Source of the DNA: Chloroflexota bacterium
Lineage (GTDB): Bacteria > Chloroflexota > Dehalococcoidia > UBA1127 > JACQUN01
NCBI GenBank assembly: GCA_016210285.1
Contig: JACQUN010000047.1
Coordinates: 1 to 7,985, forward strand
Length of the DNA: 7,985 bases
Reading direction: 5' to 3'
The position numbers were made by a program, and so were the translations under genes. Positions 1-6,835 of the stretch are shown here, piece after piece. How positions within the stretch are numbered: the first letter of the stretch is position 1; each line of letters begins with the position of its first letter. The notes under the pieces are model-generated. The model did not search any database, was not told the DNA's origin, and saw nothing but the letters and a program-made list of their open reading frames with translations.

Positions 1-511
1 GGACACGGGCGTACACAGTCTGGTAGCGCTCCGGGTCGGCCAGAGGCGTGTGGATGTAGGGCGGCAGCGGCACCTGCCCGGCCTTCTCCAGGGCCGCCTC
101 ATCGGCGAGCTGGACCACGCGCACCCCATCGTCTTCCACCCCCACCACCTCACCCTCTAGAGATGCGCCGTGGCCCTCCAAGAGCAGGCGAGCTCCGGGT
201 CGGAGGCGCCTGCCAGGCCGGCCCAGGCAGCGCCAGAGGCCGGGGGCATGCCGACGCAGCAGCAAGAGCTCCACCGCGCCCCCCGTGTCGGCCCGCCGGC
301 CGCGCAGACGGGCGGGGATGACCCGGCTGTCGTTGAAGACCAGCACATCGCCGGGATGCAGGTGCTCCTCGACCTCATAGAAGCGGCGGCGGTGCTCTAC
401 AACTCCCGTGTCGCGGTGCACCACCAGCAGGCGGGAGTGGTCCCGGGGCTCAACGGGCGTCTGGGCGATGAGGTGTTGGGGCAGGGGGTAGTCGAAGTCC
501 GAGGTCCGCAC
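1..511 (-). CDS. queA: S-adenosylmethionine:tRNA ribosyltransferase-isomerase QueA (N-terminal half, cut by window edge)
   Basis: QueA transfers and isomerises the ribosyl part of S-adenosylmethionine onto 7-aminomethyl-7-deazaguanine at the wobble position of GUN-anticodon tRNAs. This forms epoxyqueuosine, the penultimate step of queuosine synthesis, in the cytosol. The visible 170 codons begin VRTSDFDYPLPQHLIAQTP, a near-perfect family N-terminus. PGDVLVFNDSRVIPARL follows at about residues 53-69, then a VELLLLRR strand, and near the cut PLPPYIHTPLADPERYQTVY. The rest of the protein (the family is about 340-350 aa) lies left of the window. The start is a GTG. An in-frame TAG, which is also the stop of the upstream gene, sits 6 nt before it, so no earlier start is possible, and VRTSDFDY aligns with the usual MKTSDFDY. 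The ribosome binding site is weak (only AGG seen), so coupling to the DUF2905 gene is likely. Identification is by recognised family motifs. Confidence 0.96.
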   Translation of the reverse strand, partial: MRTSDFDYPLPQHLIAQTPVEPRDHSRLLVVHRDTGVVEHRRRFYEVEEHLHPGDVLVFNDSRVIPARLRGRRADTGGAVELLLLRRHAPGLWRCLGRPGRRLRPGARLLLEGHGASLEGEVVGVEDDGVRVVQLADEAALEKAGQVPLPPYIHTPLADPERYQTVYARV

Positions 512-517
512 GGCAGC

Positions 518-757
518 CTATCCGCGAAAGAGGCGGAGGACCAGGGTGAGGACCGCCGTCAGCAGCAGACTCAAGAGGAGGGAGGTCACCAGCGGCATGT
601 AAAGGGTGAAACGCCCCCTCTGCACCAGGATATCCCCCGGCAGGCGGCCCAGGAGCGGGACGCGCGGGGCCAGAAGGAACAGGAGCCCCAGCAGCGCCAG
701 GAACCCGCTCACCAGCAAAAGGAGCTTGCCAAGATTCTCCGGACCAGCCATCGCCAC
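518..757 (-). CDS. DUF2905 family small membrane protein
   Basis: A 79-residue, very hydrophobic protein of unknown function. It has two predicted membrane segments, about residues 11-30 and 54-75. Between them is the family's characteristic loop, with GRLPGDI (residues 37-42 plus neighbours) and then a GRF..YMPLVTS stretch. This architecture and the GxLPGDI signature match DUF2905, which in many bacteria is encoded close to queA or the ruvABC genes; that is family knowledge recalled, not checked here. It lies 44 bp after folD, and its stop is 6 nt before queA, so it is probably co-transcribed with both. The start is uncertain: the GTG at 757 gives MAMAGPENLG. The ATG at 751 is two codons later and has an AGAAGAG sequence 5 nt upstream, so it may be the true start. 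No role should be inferred beyond an inner-membrane location. Confidence 0.88.
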   Translation of the reverse strand: MAMAGPENLGKLLLLVSGFLALLGLLFLLAPRVPLLGRLPGDILVQRGRFTLYMPLVTSLLLSLLLTAVLTLVLRLFRG

Positions 758-801
758 TCTTCTGCTACGCTGCTTTCCCTGTGGCAGGATCCCGGTGTGC
801 C

Positions 802-1695
802 CTAGCCCTGCCCGTGGACGGCGGCCTTCGCTGCCTGGAAGGTGTTGTGAACCAGCATGGCAACGGTCATGGGGCCAACGCCCCCTGGGACAGGGGTAAT
901 GGCCTCCGCCTTCTCCGCTACGCCGGGGAAGTCCACATCGCCCACCAGGCGGTAGCCGCGCTCCCTCGAGGGGTCTGCAACCCGGTTCATGCCAACGTCC
1001 ACCACCACCACCCCATCCCGCACCATGTCGGCGGTGACCGTGTTGGGCCGCCCTGCAGCCACGATAAGGATATCAGCCTGGCGGGTGATAGCCCCAAGGT
1101 CGCGGGTCCCGGTGTGACACACCGTCACGGTGGCATTGGCGCCCGGGCGCTTCTGCATCAACAGGAGGGCAGCCGGCTTGCCGACGATATTGCTTCGCCC
1201 GCAGACAACCACATGCCTCCCCGAGGGGTCATACCCGCTACGCATCAGAAGCTGCTGGATTCCCGCCGGGGTGCATGGGACGAAGCGAGGCTCCCCCTCC
1301 ACCAGGCGGCCCATGTTGACCGGGTGCAGGCCGTCTATGTCCTTCGCCGGGTCTATGGCGAGAAGTGCGGCGCGCTCATCCAGGTGGGCCGGCAGGGGGA
1401 GCTGCAGGAGAATACCGTGGAAGCGGGGGTCAGCGTTCAGCCGGCCCAGCAGCGCCAGCAGCTCCCCCTGGGGCGTCTGTCCTGGCAGATGGAAGGTCTC
1501 CGCGAAGATGCCCGCCTCCTGGCAGGCCCGCCCCTTGTTGCGAACGTAGATGACGGAGGCAGGGTTATCCCCCACCAGGACAGCCGCCAGGCCCGGGGCC
1601 ACCCCACGCTCGGCTTTCATCTCGTGGACAGCCGCTGCCACCTCTGCCCTGATCTCCTCGGCAATGCGAGTGCCGTTGATAACCCTGGCGCGCAT
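802..1695 (-). CDS. folD: Bifunctional methylenetetrahydrofolate dehydrogenase / methenyltetrahydrofolate cyclohydrolase FolD
   Basis: FolD oxidises 5,10-methylene-THF with NADP+ and hydrolyses the 5,10-methenyl-THF product to 10-formyl-THF, which supplies purine and initiator-tRNA formylation. The 297-aa product has full family length. The catalytic residues appear in order: Y50 and K54 in YVRNK, Q98 in GILLQLPLP, and D121 in KDIDGLHPVN. The Rossmann nucleotide-binding signature VVVCGRSNIVGKP is at about 162-174. ADILIVAAGRP and VVVDVGMNR follow, then GDVDF at 252-256 and PVPGGVGPMT at 268-277. The ATG at 1695 is chosen over the GTG one codon earlier for two reasons. The sequence GGGGGA (1700-1705) is 4 nt upstream of the ATG, and this start puts the active-site residues at the positions used for the E. 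coli enzyme (K54, Q98, D121). It is the first gene of the folD-DUF2905-queA block, behind a candidate extended -10 promoter. Nothing is missing. Confidence 0.98.
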   Translation of the reverse strand: MRARVINGTRIAEEIRAEVAAAVHEMKAERGVAPGLAAVLVGDNPASVIYVRNKGRACQEAGIFAETFHLPGQTPQGELLALLGRLNADPRFHGILLQLPLPAHLDERAALLAIDPAKDIDGLHPVNMGRLVEGEPRFVPCTPAGIQQLLMRSGYDPSGRHVVVCGRSNIVGKPAALLLMQKRPGANATVTVCHTGTRDLGAITRQADILIVAAGRPNTVTADMVRDGVVVVDVGMNRVADPSRERGYRLVGDVDFPGVAEKAEAITPVPGGVGPMTVAMLVHNTFQAAKAAVHGQG

Positions 1696-1699
1696 CACA

Positions 1700-1705
1700 T
1701 CCCCC
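1700..1705 (-). promoter_or_regulatory. Ribosome binding site that decides the folD start
   Basis: On the minus strand this reads GGGGGA. It is 4 nt before the ATG at 1695, but only 1 nt before the alternative GTG at 1698, so it favours the ATG. Confidence 0.55.
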
Positions 1706-1737
1706 GTAACCGCGGTGTGGGCATCAGCCTATGCCAC

Positions 1738-1746
1738 ATGATACCA
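1738..1746 (-). promoter_or_regulatory. Candidate extended -10 promoter for folD
   Basis: The minus strand reads TGGTATCAT. TATCAT matches the sigma-70 -10 consensus in 5 of 6 positions and is preceded by a TGn extension, which can substitute for a -35 box. No good -35 hexamer is seen 17 bp upstream. Transcription would start near 1731, giving a leader of about 35 nt that contains the GGGGGA ribosome binding site. The DUF3800 gene at the right end carries the same TGGTAT extended element. Predicted from sequence only. Confidence 0.4.
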
Positions 1747-1813
1747 CCCCGGGCAGGGTGATGCAGCGCCACCCCAACCTTGTGGCGTCTCCAAGAGGTT
1801 GGCAAGTTCATCC

Positions 1814-1912
1814 TGTCATCCTTCGCCCACCTGCGGCGGGCTCAGCATCGCTCGGGCCCAACGAGTTCACCGCCCCCAGACTCTCTGGTCGCTTCGCTCC
1901 CCCAGCATGACA
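1814..1912. repeat. Foldable 99-bp interspersed-type repeat with inverted ends
   Basis: The element begins TGTCATCCT and ends AGCATGACA on the plus strand, so its ends are inverted repeats matching in 8 of 9 bases. Inside are two strong hairpins. Positions 1825-1841 form a 7-bp stem (one G-T pair) closing a 3-nt loop. Positions 1876-1888 form a CCAGA/TCTGG stem with a 3-nt loop. The minus strand carries GAGCGAAGCGACC and GCGAAGGATGACA, wording typical of short dispersed palindromic repeats in several GC-rich bacteria (recalled, not searched). It lies in a gene-free spacer, downstream of the ykvA stop and upstream of the folD promoter. No direct target duplication is obvious. It may be a MITE/REP-like repeat, and its hairpins may also stabilise or terminate the upstream mRNA. 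Only one copy lies in this window, so repetition is inferred. Confidence 0.5.
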
Positions 1913-1974
1913 TGAAAAGCCTCACCCGCCTGGCAACAAACGCCCAGCGCAACCCGAGAGCCCTCTCCTGCCCC

Positions 1975-2280
1975 TCACGAGCCGCGTCCTCTCGTCTCCC
2001 CTCGCCAGCGTTGGATATGTTCCAGCACGATGCCAGGTGGGCAGAGTCGAAGGAAAAGGCCGAGTCCCAGGACAACCACCAGCAAGTCATCCAGGTAACC
2101 AAGAACCGGGATGAAGTCGGGGATGATGTCCACCGGCATCATCAGATACAGAGCAATGGCGGGCAGGATCAGCTTCGCCACAAGGGGAACACGACGATCA
2201 CGGAAGAGCCTCCACGGCACGACTACCTTCCCCCTCCAGGGCAGTGACAGGTACTCCCTAACCTCAGAAGGCTGTTTCAC
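1975..2280 (-). CDS. DUF1232 (YkvA-like) membrane protein
   Basis: A small membrane protein of unknown function, 101 aa from the start chosen here. Its hallmark is PVDIIPDFIPVLGYLDD at about residues 49-65, the DUF1232 signature. Hydrophobic segments flank it at about 31-48 and 63-80, and the basic tail (RWRGETRGRG) is probably cytoplasmic. The GTG at 2280 is preferred over the ATG at 2289. A perfect AAGGAG (2290-2295) is 9 nt upstream of the GTG but abuts the ATG directly, leaving no spacing. With this start the gene overlaps the end of the glycosylase gene by 17 nt in another reading frame, which implies translational coupling. The longer 122-aa reading would extend further back into the glycosylase frame and adds no family residues. 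The link to the repair genes is positional only. Confidence 0.88.
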   Translation of the reverse strand: MKQPSEVREYLSLPWRGKVVVPWRLFRDRRVPLVAKLILPAIALYLMMPVDIIPDFIPVLGYLDDLLVVVLGLGLFLRLCPPGIVLEHIQRWRGETRGRGS

Positions 2281-3139
2281 CGGTAGCATCTCCTTGCCCC
2301 GACAGGCCCTGTCGCTGGGCAACAAACAGGTACTGCTGGGCATATCCCGCCCACGGCCCGAAGTGAGCCCTTGCCCACTCCTGCAGGGCGCGGTAGGAAC
2401 GCATCCCCTCGACGGGGTACCACTGCCGCAAGGAGCGCTCCACCCAGCGGTCTATGGGGAAGGCCTCCAGCTTGTCCAGTGCAAAGAGCAGCACGCAGTC
2501 GGCGACCTTCTCGCCGACCCCCGGCAGCGCCATGAGGGCGCGGCGGGCCTCCTCGAAGGGCGCAGCCCGCAGCGCGTCCAGGTCCACAGCGCCTCCCGCG
2601 ACCAGCCCAGCCGTGCTCGCCAGGTACGCGGCTCGGAAGCCCAGCCCCAGGGCCCGCAGAGCCCCTTCGCCCGCCTCTGCCAGGCGCTCTGGCGAGGGGA
2701 AGGTGTGCCGCTGGACACTCCCCAGGGCGACCGGCTCCCCGTAGGCCCGGGCAAGGGCCTCCACCATGCGGCTGATGCGGGGGATATTCGCATGGGAGGA
2801 GCAGACGAAGCTCGCAAGACATTCCCAGGGGCCCTGTCGAAGGATACGGAGGCCGCGGTAGCCATTGAAAGCCATCCGAAGGCGCCGGTCGAAGCTCAGG
2901 TTGCGGTAAACTACGTCCAGGTCATCGTCCAAGCGCAGATAGGCGGCGAGGGCCTGAGCACCCGCCTCTTCGCTGGCCGGCACGCACGAGAACTCCACGC
3001 CCCCCGGCGCCTGGCGCAGCAGGAAGAGGGTGCCCCCAACGACGCCGTGAAAGGTCGCCCCGTCACGACCCCAGAGAAAGGCCTGGCCGCTTTCCAGGGT
3101 CAGGGCCAAGTCGAGCGGGCCTTGCACTGGCAGGAACAT
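2264..3139 (-). CDS. ogg: OGG1-type 8-oxoguanine DNA glycosylase/AP lyase
   Basis: This enzyme removes 8-oxoguanine opposite cytosine and can nick the abasic site (base-excision repair). The 291-aa product follows the OGG1 fold in order. An N-terminal domain holds LESGQAFLW (G18 matches human G42). LRILRQGPWECLASFVCSS is at about 97-115, and LGLGFRAAY at 164-172. The helix-hairpin-helix LPGVGEKVADC has the catalytic lysine K211 (human K249) and C215 (human C253). FPID has the catalytic aspartate D230 (human D268). GYAQQYLF has Q268 and F272, matching human Q315 and F319, which contact the lesion base. The loop that reads the orphan cytosine is altered (S115-H116-A117-N118 in place of SNNN). 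The ATG is 1 nt after the dinG stop, and the gene's end overlaps ykvA. It is complete. AlkA/Nth relatives are unlikely because of the N-terminal domain and the SGQxF and AQxxLF residues. Confidence 0.93.
   Translation of the reverse strand: MFLPVQGPLDLALTLESGQAFLWGRDGATFHGVVGGTLFLLRQAPGGVEFSCVPASEEAGAQALAAYLRLDDDLDVVYRNLSFDRRLRMAFNGYRGLRILRQGPWECLASFVCSSHANIPRISRMVEALARAYGEPVALGSVQRHTFPSPERLAEAGEGALRALGLGFRAAYLASTAGLVAGGAVDLDALRAAPFEEARRALMALPGVGEKVADCVLLFALDKLEAFPIDRWVERSLRQWYPVEGMRSYRALQEWARAHFGPWAGYAQQYLFVAQRQGLSGQGDATGETAF
2290..2295 (-). promoter_or_regulatory. Ribosome binding site of ykvA, inside the ogg coding region
   Basis: The minus strand reads AAGGAG, 9 nt before the GTG at 2280 and directly adjacent to the ATG at 2289. 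It decides for the GTG start. It lies within the last codons of the upstream glycosylase gene, so ribosomes finishing that gene pass over it. Confidence 0.6.
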
Positions 3140-3140
3140 G

Positions 3141-5963
3141 CTAGGCGTTGAGCCAGCCTCTCACCACCTGGGGCAACTCCCGCAGGGTGACTCGCCGCAC
3201 GGTGCACGAGGGGACCGCCTGGAGGAAGGCTTTCCCGTAAGCGCGGGATGTGATGCGGCGGTCCAGCGCGATGATCACCCCTCGGTCCCTACGGTTGCGG
3301 ATGAGCCTCCCGAATCCCTGGCGGAACCGCAGGACCGCTTGCGGGATGGCGTACTCGTTGAAGGGGTCCTCAAACAGCTCAGCCCTGGCGGCAAAGACCG
3401 GCTCCGTAGGGACGTTGAAGGGGAGCCGGGCCAGCACGAGAACCTTGAGGGCTCCTCCTGTTATGTCAACTCCCTCCCAGAAGCTTGCGGTCCCCAGCAA
3501 GAGGGCTTTGGGGTTCTCCGTGAACTCCTCCACAAGCTGACGCGGTCGCCCATCCACCCCCTGCCCCAGCACCTTGATGCCGTCAGCCTCCAGCGCCCCC
3601 CGGAGCGTCGCGCACGCAGCCCGCAACGCGCCGTGAGAGGTGAAAAGCGCCAGGGTACGGCCCTTTGCGGCGCGCGACACCTCGGCCAGCACCTGAGCCA
3701 CCGCCTGCGGGTAGGATGCGTTGGTGGGCTCAGGCATGTCCTCCGGGATGCACACCAGCGCGGCCTCCTTATAGTTGAACGGTGAGCCCAGGGAAAGCTC
3801 GCCGCCTCCCTCTAGCCCAAGCTGTTGGCGGAGGTAGGCATAGTTTCCCTGGGTGCTGAGGGTCGCACCGGTGAGAAGAACACTGCGCTTCTTCTGGAAC
3901 AGGCGCTCCTTGAGAATTTGCGCCACGGAGAGGGGTGCAGCCCAGAGCACCAGGGACTCCCGCCCCGCCTGTTCCATCCAGTACACCGACTGGGGCTGTG
4001 GCGCCGAAAGGAACTCTTTGAGCCCCTTCCGCACCGCACCGTTGGTCTCCAACTGGCCCGCCGCCTCGAGGCGAATGCCATCATAGTTGAGGAGCCTGTT
4101 CCCCTCCAGACCCTCCAGGGATATGGAGAGCTGGCCCAGACTCCGCCCGACCTCCGCCAGGGCCAGGTCAGCGTTTTCCCAGGCGACCTCCAGGGCAGCC
4201 CATCCTGGCTGGGCCCGGCTGGAGGGGGTCACCCTGAGCTGCGCCCCCCGCTCACTCCCCGACTCCGCATGGTTCTGGAGGAACCCGGCGGCCCCGGCCA
4301 GGAGTTGGCCCACCCGCTCCCTGGCACGCACCACGCCCTCCAGCAAGGCAGCGGCAGCCTTCTCGGTGGCCTGACGTCGCGACGCCCCAGCATTGGAGGT
4401 GCGGTAGGCCCCCACGGCCTCGGATGCCAGCCCGCGAGGCCCGGCCAGGGCATCCAGGTGCTCCAGGACCTGGGCCTCACCCAGACGAAAGCCAAACTGG
4501 CGGGTGGCCTCCTCCTCCAGATGGTGCGCCTCATCTACGACCAGGTAGTCGTGGTCTGGCAGGAGGCTGCCTCCCAATGCGAGGTCTGTGAGCAGCAGGG
4601 CGTGGTTCACCACCAGGATGTGCGCGCCGTCAGCCCGCTCGCGGGCCAGGCGCAGAAAGCAGGCCCCCTCACTGAAAGGGCACCCCTTTGCCCCTTGCGC
4701 CGACAGCCGCTCCCATGCCGAAGCCTCTCTGGGCACCAGGTTCAGCTCTCCCCGGTCTCCTGTGCTGGTGGTCTGTAGCCACACCAGAAGCTTGCTCAAC
4801 AGCCCGGCCTCCTCCAGGGCCAGGGGTTCGCTGGCTCGCAGATGGGCCCAGCGGCGCAGGCACAGGTAGTTGCTCCTGCCCTTGAGCTGCGCAACCCTGA
4901 GGTCCTCCAGGCCCTCTTCCCCTGCCAGAGCCTTGAGGGCAGTGGGGATGTCTTTCTCCATGAGCTGCCCCTGGAGGTTGATGGTGTTGGTGGCGATCAC
5001 CACCCGCGTGCGGCGGCGCAGGGCAAAGAGGACCGCGGGGAGGAGGTAGGCGAGGGTCTTGCCAATGCCCGTGCCCGCTTCCACCAGCAGGTGTTCACCC
5101 TGGTTCAAAGCGCGAACCACGGCCCGCAGCATCTGCTCCTGCTCGGCACGGTATTCGTATCCTGGCAGGACCCTGGCCAGGGCCCCTCCTGGCTGGAGCA
5201 GCGCCGCAAGCGGCTCCTCGGCAAGGGGCTCTCCTTCCCCTTTCTGGGCCAGAGGGCGGACCCGGCCCAGGCGTCGCTCCAGGGCCTGAAGGTCTACGCC
5301 CCCCGGAACCGGTCGAAAGCCCCCCTGCCCCTGGCGCCGCCGGTCCCCCTCAAGGACGCGCAGGAGGTGGCGCAGAGGCCACCCTGCCACCTGGGCCAGG
5401 CGATGCCACTCGGAGAGCAGGCTTGCGTCGAGCTCCATGAGCCTGGCCAGCAGCGCAAGGAAGACACTGCGTGTGGCATCGGCGTCCTCCAGCGCGCGAT
5501 GGGGCCGGGCGTGGGCAACCCCCAGGGATGCAGCCAGGGCCTCCAGGGAGTACCGCCCCCCGGGGAACAGGACCGAAGCGATCTCCCTGGTGTCATAGTG
5601 AGGAGCGATGAACTGCAAGCCGCGTCTTGCCAGGAACGCAAGGTCAAAGGAGACGTTGTGCCCCACCAGGGAGGCGTCGCCAATAAAGGAGGCGAGCTCC
5701 CCAGCAGCTACGGCGAAGGGTGGAGCACCATCCACCTGGGGCTGGGTGATGCCGGTCAGGCGGGTGATGAAAGCGGGGACGGGTCTATAGGGATTGACGA
5801 GAGAGGCGTAGGTGTCCAGAGCCTGGGGGCCGCGAAACTTTACCGCCCCCACCTCGATAATCTCATCCTGGTCAGGGCTCAGGCCCGTGGTTTCCAGGTC
5901 GAGGGCGACATACACCTGGTGCAGCGCCGGGATTTCCAGGGGCTGTTGGAAGGTCACACCCAC
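3141..5963 (-). CDS. dinG: DinG-type ATP-dependent helicase with N-terminal DnaQ-like 3'-5' exonuclease
   Basis: A 940-aa fusion of a DEDDh exonuclease and an XPD/DinG superfamily-2 helicase, predicted to process damaged or structured DNA. The exonuclease (about 15-175) has LDLETTG with D22 and E24, HNVSFD with D107, and HRALEDA with H155 and D160, so all five DEDDh residues are present. A linker (about 180-265) follows. The helicase has Walker A EAGTGIGKT (295-303), motif Ia near ATNTINLQGQ (324-333), the DEAH box (477-480), GATLS (699-703), GTASFWEGVDITGG (824-837) and arginine-finger motif QGFGRLIRN (882-890). Between motifs Ia and II only three cysteines occur (C368, C428, C435), one fewer than a full iron-sulphur set. 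The layout matches Bacillus-type DinG. The start is the GTG at 5963; an in-frame TAG 6 nt upstream rules out earlier ones, and a second GTG lies two codons later. It is 92 bp after the PHP gene and 1 nt before ogg. Confidence 0.94.
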   Translation of the reverse strand: MGVTFQQPLEIPALHQVYVALDLETTGLSPDQDEIIEVGAVKFRGPQALDTYASLVNPYRPVPAFITRLTGITQPQVDGAPPFAVAAGELASFIGDASLVGHNVSFDLAFLARRGLQFIAPHYDTREIASVLFPGGRYSLEALAASLGVAHARPHRALEDADATRSVFLALLARLMELDASLLSEWHRLAQVAGWPLRHLLRVLEGDRRRQGQGGFRPVPGGVDLQALERRLGRVRPLAQKGEGEPLAEEPLAALLQPGGALARVLPGYEYRAEQEQMLRAVVRALNQGEHLLVEAGTGIGKTLAYLLPAVLFALRRRTRVVIATNTINLQGQLMEKDIPTALKALAGEEGLEDLRVAQLKGRSNYLCLRRWAHLRASEPLALEEAGLLSKLLVWLQTTSTGDRGELNLVPREASAWERLSAQGAKGCPFSEGACFLRLARERADGAHILVVNHALLLTDLALGGSLLPDHDYLVVDEAHHLEEEATRQFGFRLGEAQVLEHLDALAGPRGLASEAVGAYRTSNAGASRRQATEKAAAALLEGVVRARERVGQLLAGAAGFLQNHAESGSERGAQLRVTPSSRAQPGWAALEVAWENADLALAEVGRSLGQLSISLEGLEGNRLLNYDGIRLEAAGQLETNGAVRKGLKEFLSAPQPQSVYWMEQAGRESLVLWAAPLSVAQILKERLFQKKRSVLLTGATLSTQGNYAYLRQQLGLEGGGELSLGSPFNYKEAALVCIPEDMPEPTNASYPQAVAQVLAEVSRAAKGRTLALFTSHGALRAACATLRGALEADGIKVLGQGVDGRPRQLVEEFTENPKALLLGTASFWEGVDITGGALKVLVLARLPFNVPTEPVFAARAELFEDPFNEYAIPQAVLRFRQGFGRLIRNRRDRGVIIALDRRITSRAYGKAFLQAVPSCTVRRVTLRELPQVVRGWLNA

Positions 5964-6055
5964 ATCCCGCTAGGGTCCAACGACCTCGCTCAAGAGTAGG
6001 GGAAGGGCCAGGAAGAAGGTGCATCCACACACCCATCACACAAAGGTCACGCGCC
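5964..6055. other. 92-bp gap between the PHP gene and dinG, nothing recognised
   Basis: No convincing -10/-35 pair, hairpin terminator or small gene was found on the minus strand. A TTGAGC is present, but the hexamer 17 bp downstream is GCGGGA, not a -10 box. The two flanking genes may thus share one transcript. Confidence 0.4.
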
Positions 6056-6796
6056 TCAAAGGTTGTGCATCTCCGTCCCCAGGGGCTCCAGCCCTTCCAG
6101 CAACTCATCATTGTAATGGCGCACCCTCCCCACATGGAACCCCTCGGCAGGGGAAAAGCAGCCCACCCGCAGCGCCTCCAGGAGGTCCCCCTCTGACTGG
6201 ACATCCACGTCGAAGATAGTGACCCCCTTGCCAAGGCCGTGCGTGGAGTGGGCGTCGCTCCCCCCGGTGCCATGCTTCCCCAGCCGACGCGCCACCTCCA
6301 GGGAGAAGAGGTTCTCCCGGTCCGTGTTCGCCCCGTTCACCACCTCGATCTCGTCCACCAGCTCGAAGAGGGGATGCTGCAGGGCTTCCTGAGGCGTCCT
6401 GGGATAGGGCTTGCCCTCCCTGTAGAGGAGGCTACGGTTGTATGGAGGCGGATTGAACAGGTTCCGGAAGGGGTGCGCAGCAACCATGTAGCCGCCAACC
6501 CGCCGAACAGCGCGCCGAAGCTCGCGGACATTGGAGACCCCGGGAAGATACCCATCGAGGCCGAGAACAACGATGTGGCCCATGTCGGTGTCAATTTCCA
6601 GGGCCCGCACCAGGATAAGGTCGTACTGCCGCCGGAAGCGCTCAAACTCGTGGCGGTCCGCCCAGCCGCTGTGCTCCGCGAGGCACACCCCCCGCAGGCC
6701 AAGACGACGGGCCTCCTCCACCAGGGCCTGGGGGGTCAGGCTGCTGTCGCTGCTGCCCCTCACCGTGTGGACGTGCAGATCGAAAACAGAAGCCAT
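6056..6796 (-). CDS. PHP-domain metal-dependent phosphoesterase
   Basis: A 246-aa PHP-family protein, predicted to be a multinuclear-metal phosphohydrolase; the substrate is unknown. The metal ligands appear in family order: H8 and H10 in DLHVHT, D17 in the following SSDSS, E41 and H42 in LAEHSG, E67 in ALEID, H74, H108 in VAAHPFR, and D181 and H183 in GSDAHS. GLGKGVTIF follows the last motif, as in proteins with the PHP-associated C-terminal domain. The length fits stand-alone PHP proteins rather than the polymerase-fused or histidinol-phosphatase forms. The ATG at 6796 lies just before the first motif; there is no clear ribosome binding site. A strong promoter sits upstream. It is the first gene of the block continuing into dinG, ogg and ykvA, after a 92-bp gap, so a role in nucleotide or nucleic-acid metabolism is possible but not shown. 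Confidence 0.9.
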   Translation of the reverse strand: MASVFDLHVHTVRGSSDSSLTPQALVEEARRLGLRGVCLAEHSGWADRHEFERFRRQYDLILVRALEIDTDMGHIVVLGLDGYLPGVSNVRELRRAVRRVGGYMVAAHPFRNLFNPPPYNRSLLYREGKPYPRTPQEALQHPLFELVDEIEVVNGANTDRENLFSLEVARRLGKHGTGGSDAHSTHGLGKGVTIFDVDVQSEGDLLEALRVGCFSPAEGFHVGRVRHYNDELLEGLEPLGTEMHNL

Positions 6797-6835
6797 TCTG
6801 CGACACTCATATCCCTATCCCGCAAGTCGCCGCCT

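Noticed and set aside
170..805. Plus-strand open frame of 211 codons opposite queA and DUF2905
   Set aside because: Gln/Arg/Glu-rich antisense translation; both minus-strand genes have clear family signatures.
781..1761. Long plus-strand open frame (326 codons) opposite folD
   Set aside because: It is antisense to an unmistakable FolD with all catalytic residues. High-GC codon bias leaves the complementary frame open, and its translation shows no family motif.
1913..1974. Intrinsic terminator just after ykvA
   Set aside because: Only a 4-5 bp GAGAG/CTCTC symmetry with a tiny loop and no T run was found; the nearby 1814-1912 element is the better hairpin candidate.
2281..2343. Longer ykvA start giving 122 residues
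   Set aside because: The extra residues lie inside the ogg frame and carry no DUF1232 sequence; the AAGGAG spacing supports the GTG at 2280.
2111..3151. Plus-strand open frame of 346 codons opposite ogg and ykvA
   Set aside because: It spans two well-supported minus-strand genes antisense; composition is typical of a GC-rich shadow frame.
3825..4778. Plus-strand open frame of 317 codons within dinG
   Set aside because: Antisense shadow of helicase sequence, with no recognisable motif and no promoter or ribosome binding site noticed.
4842..5999. Plus-strand open frame of 385 codons across the dinG exonuclease region
   Set aside because: Antisense shadow of the DEDDh exonuclease and Walker A region; the translation is Gly/Gln/Pro/Arg-rich without domains.
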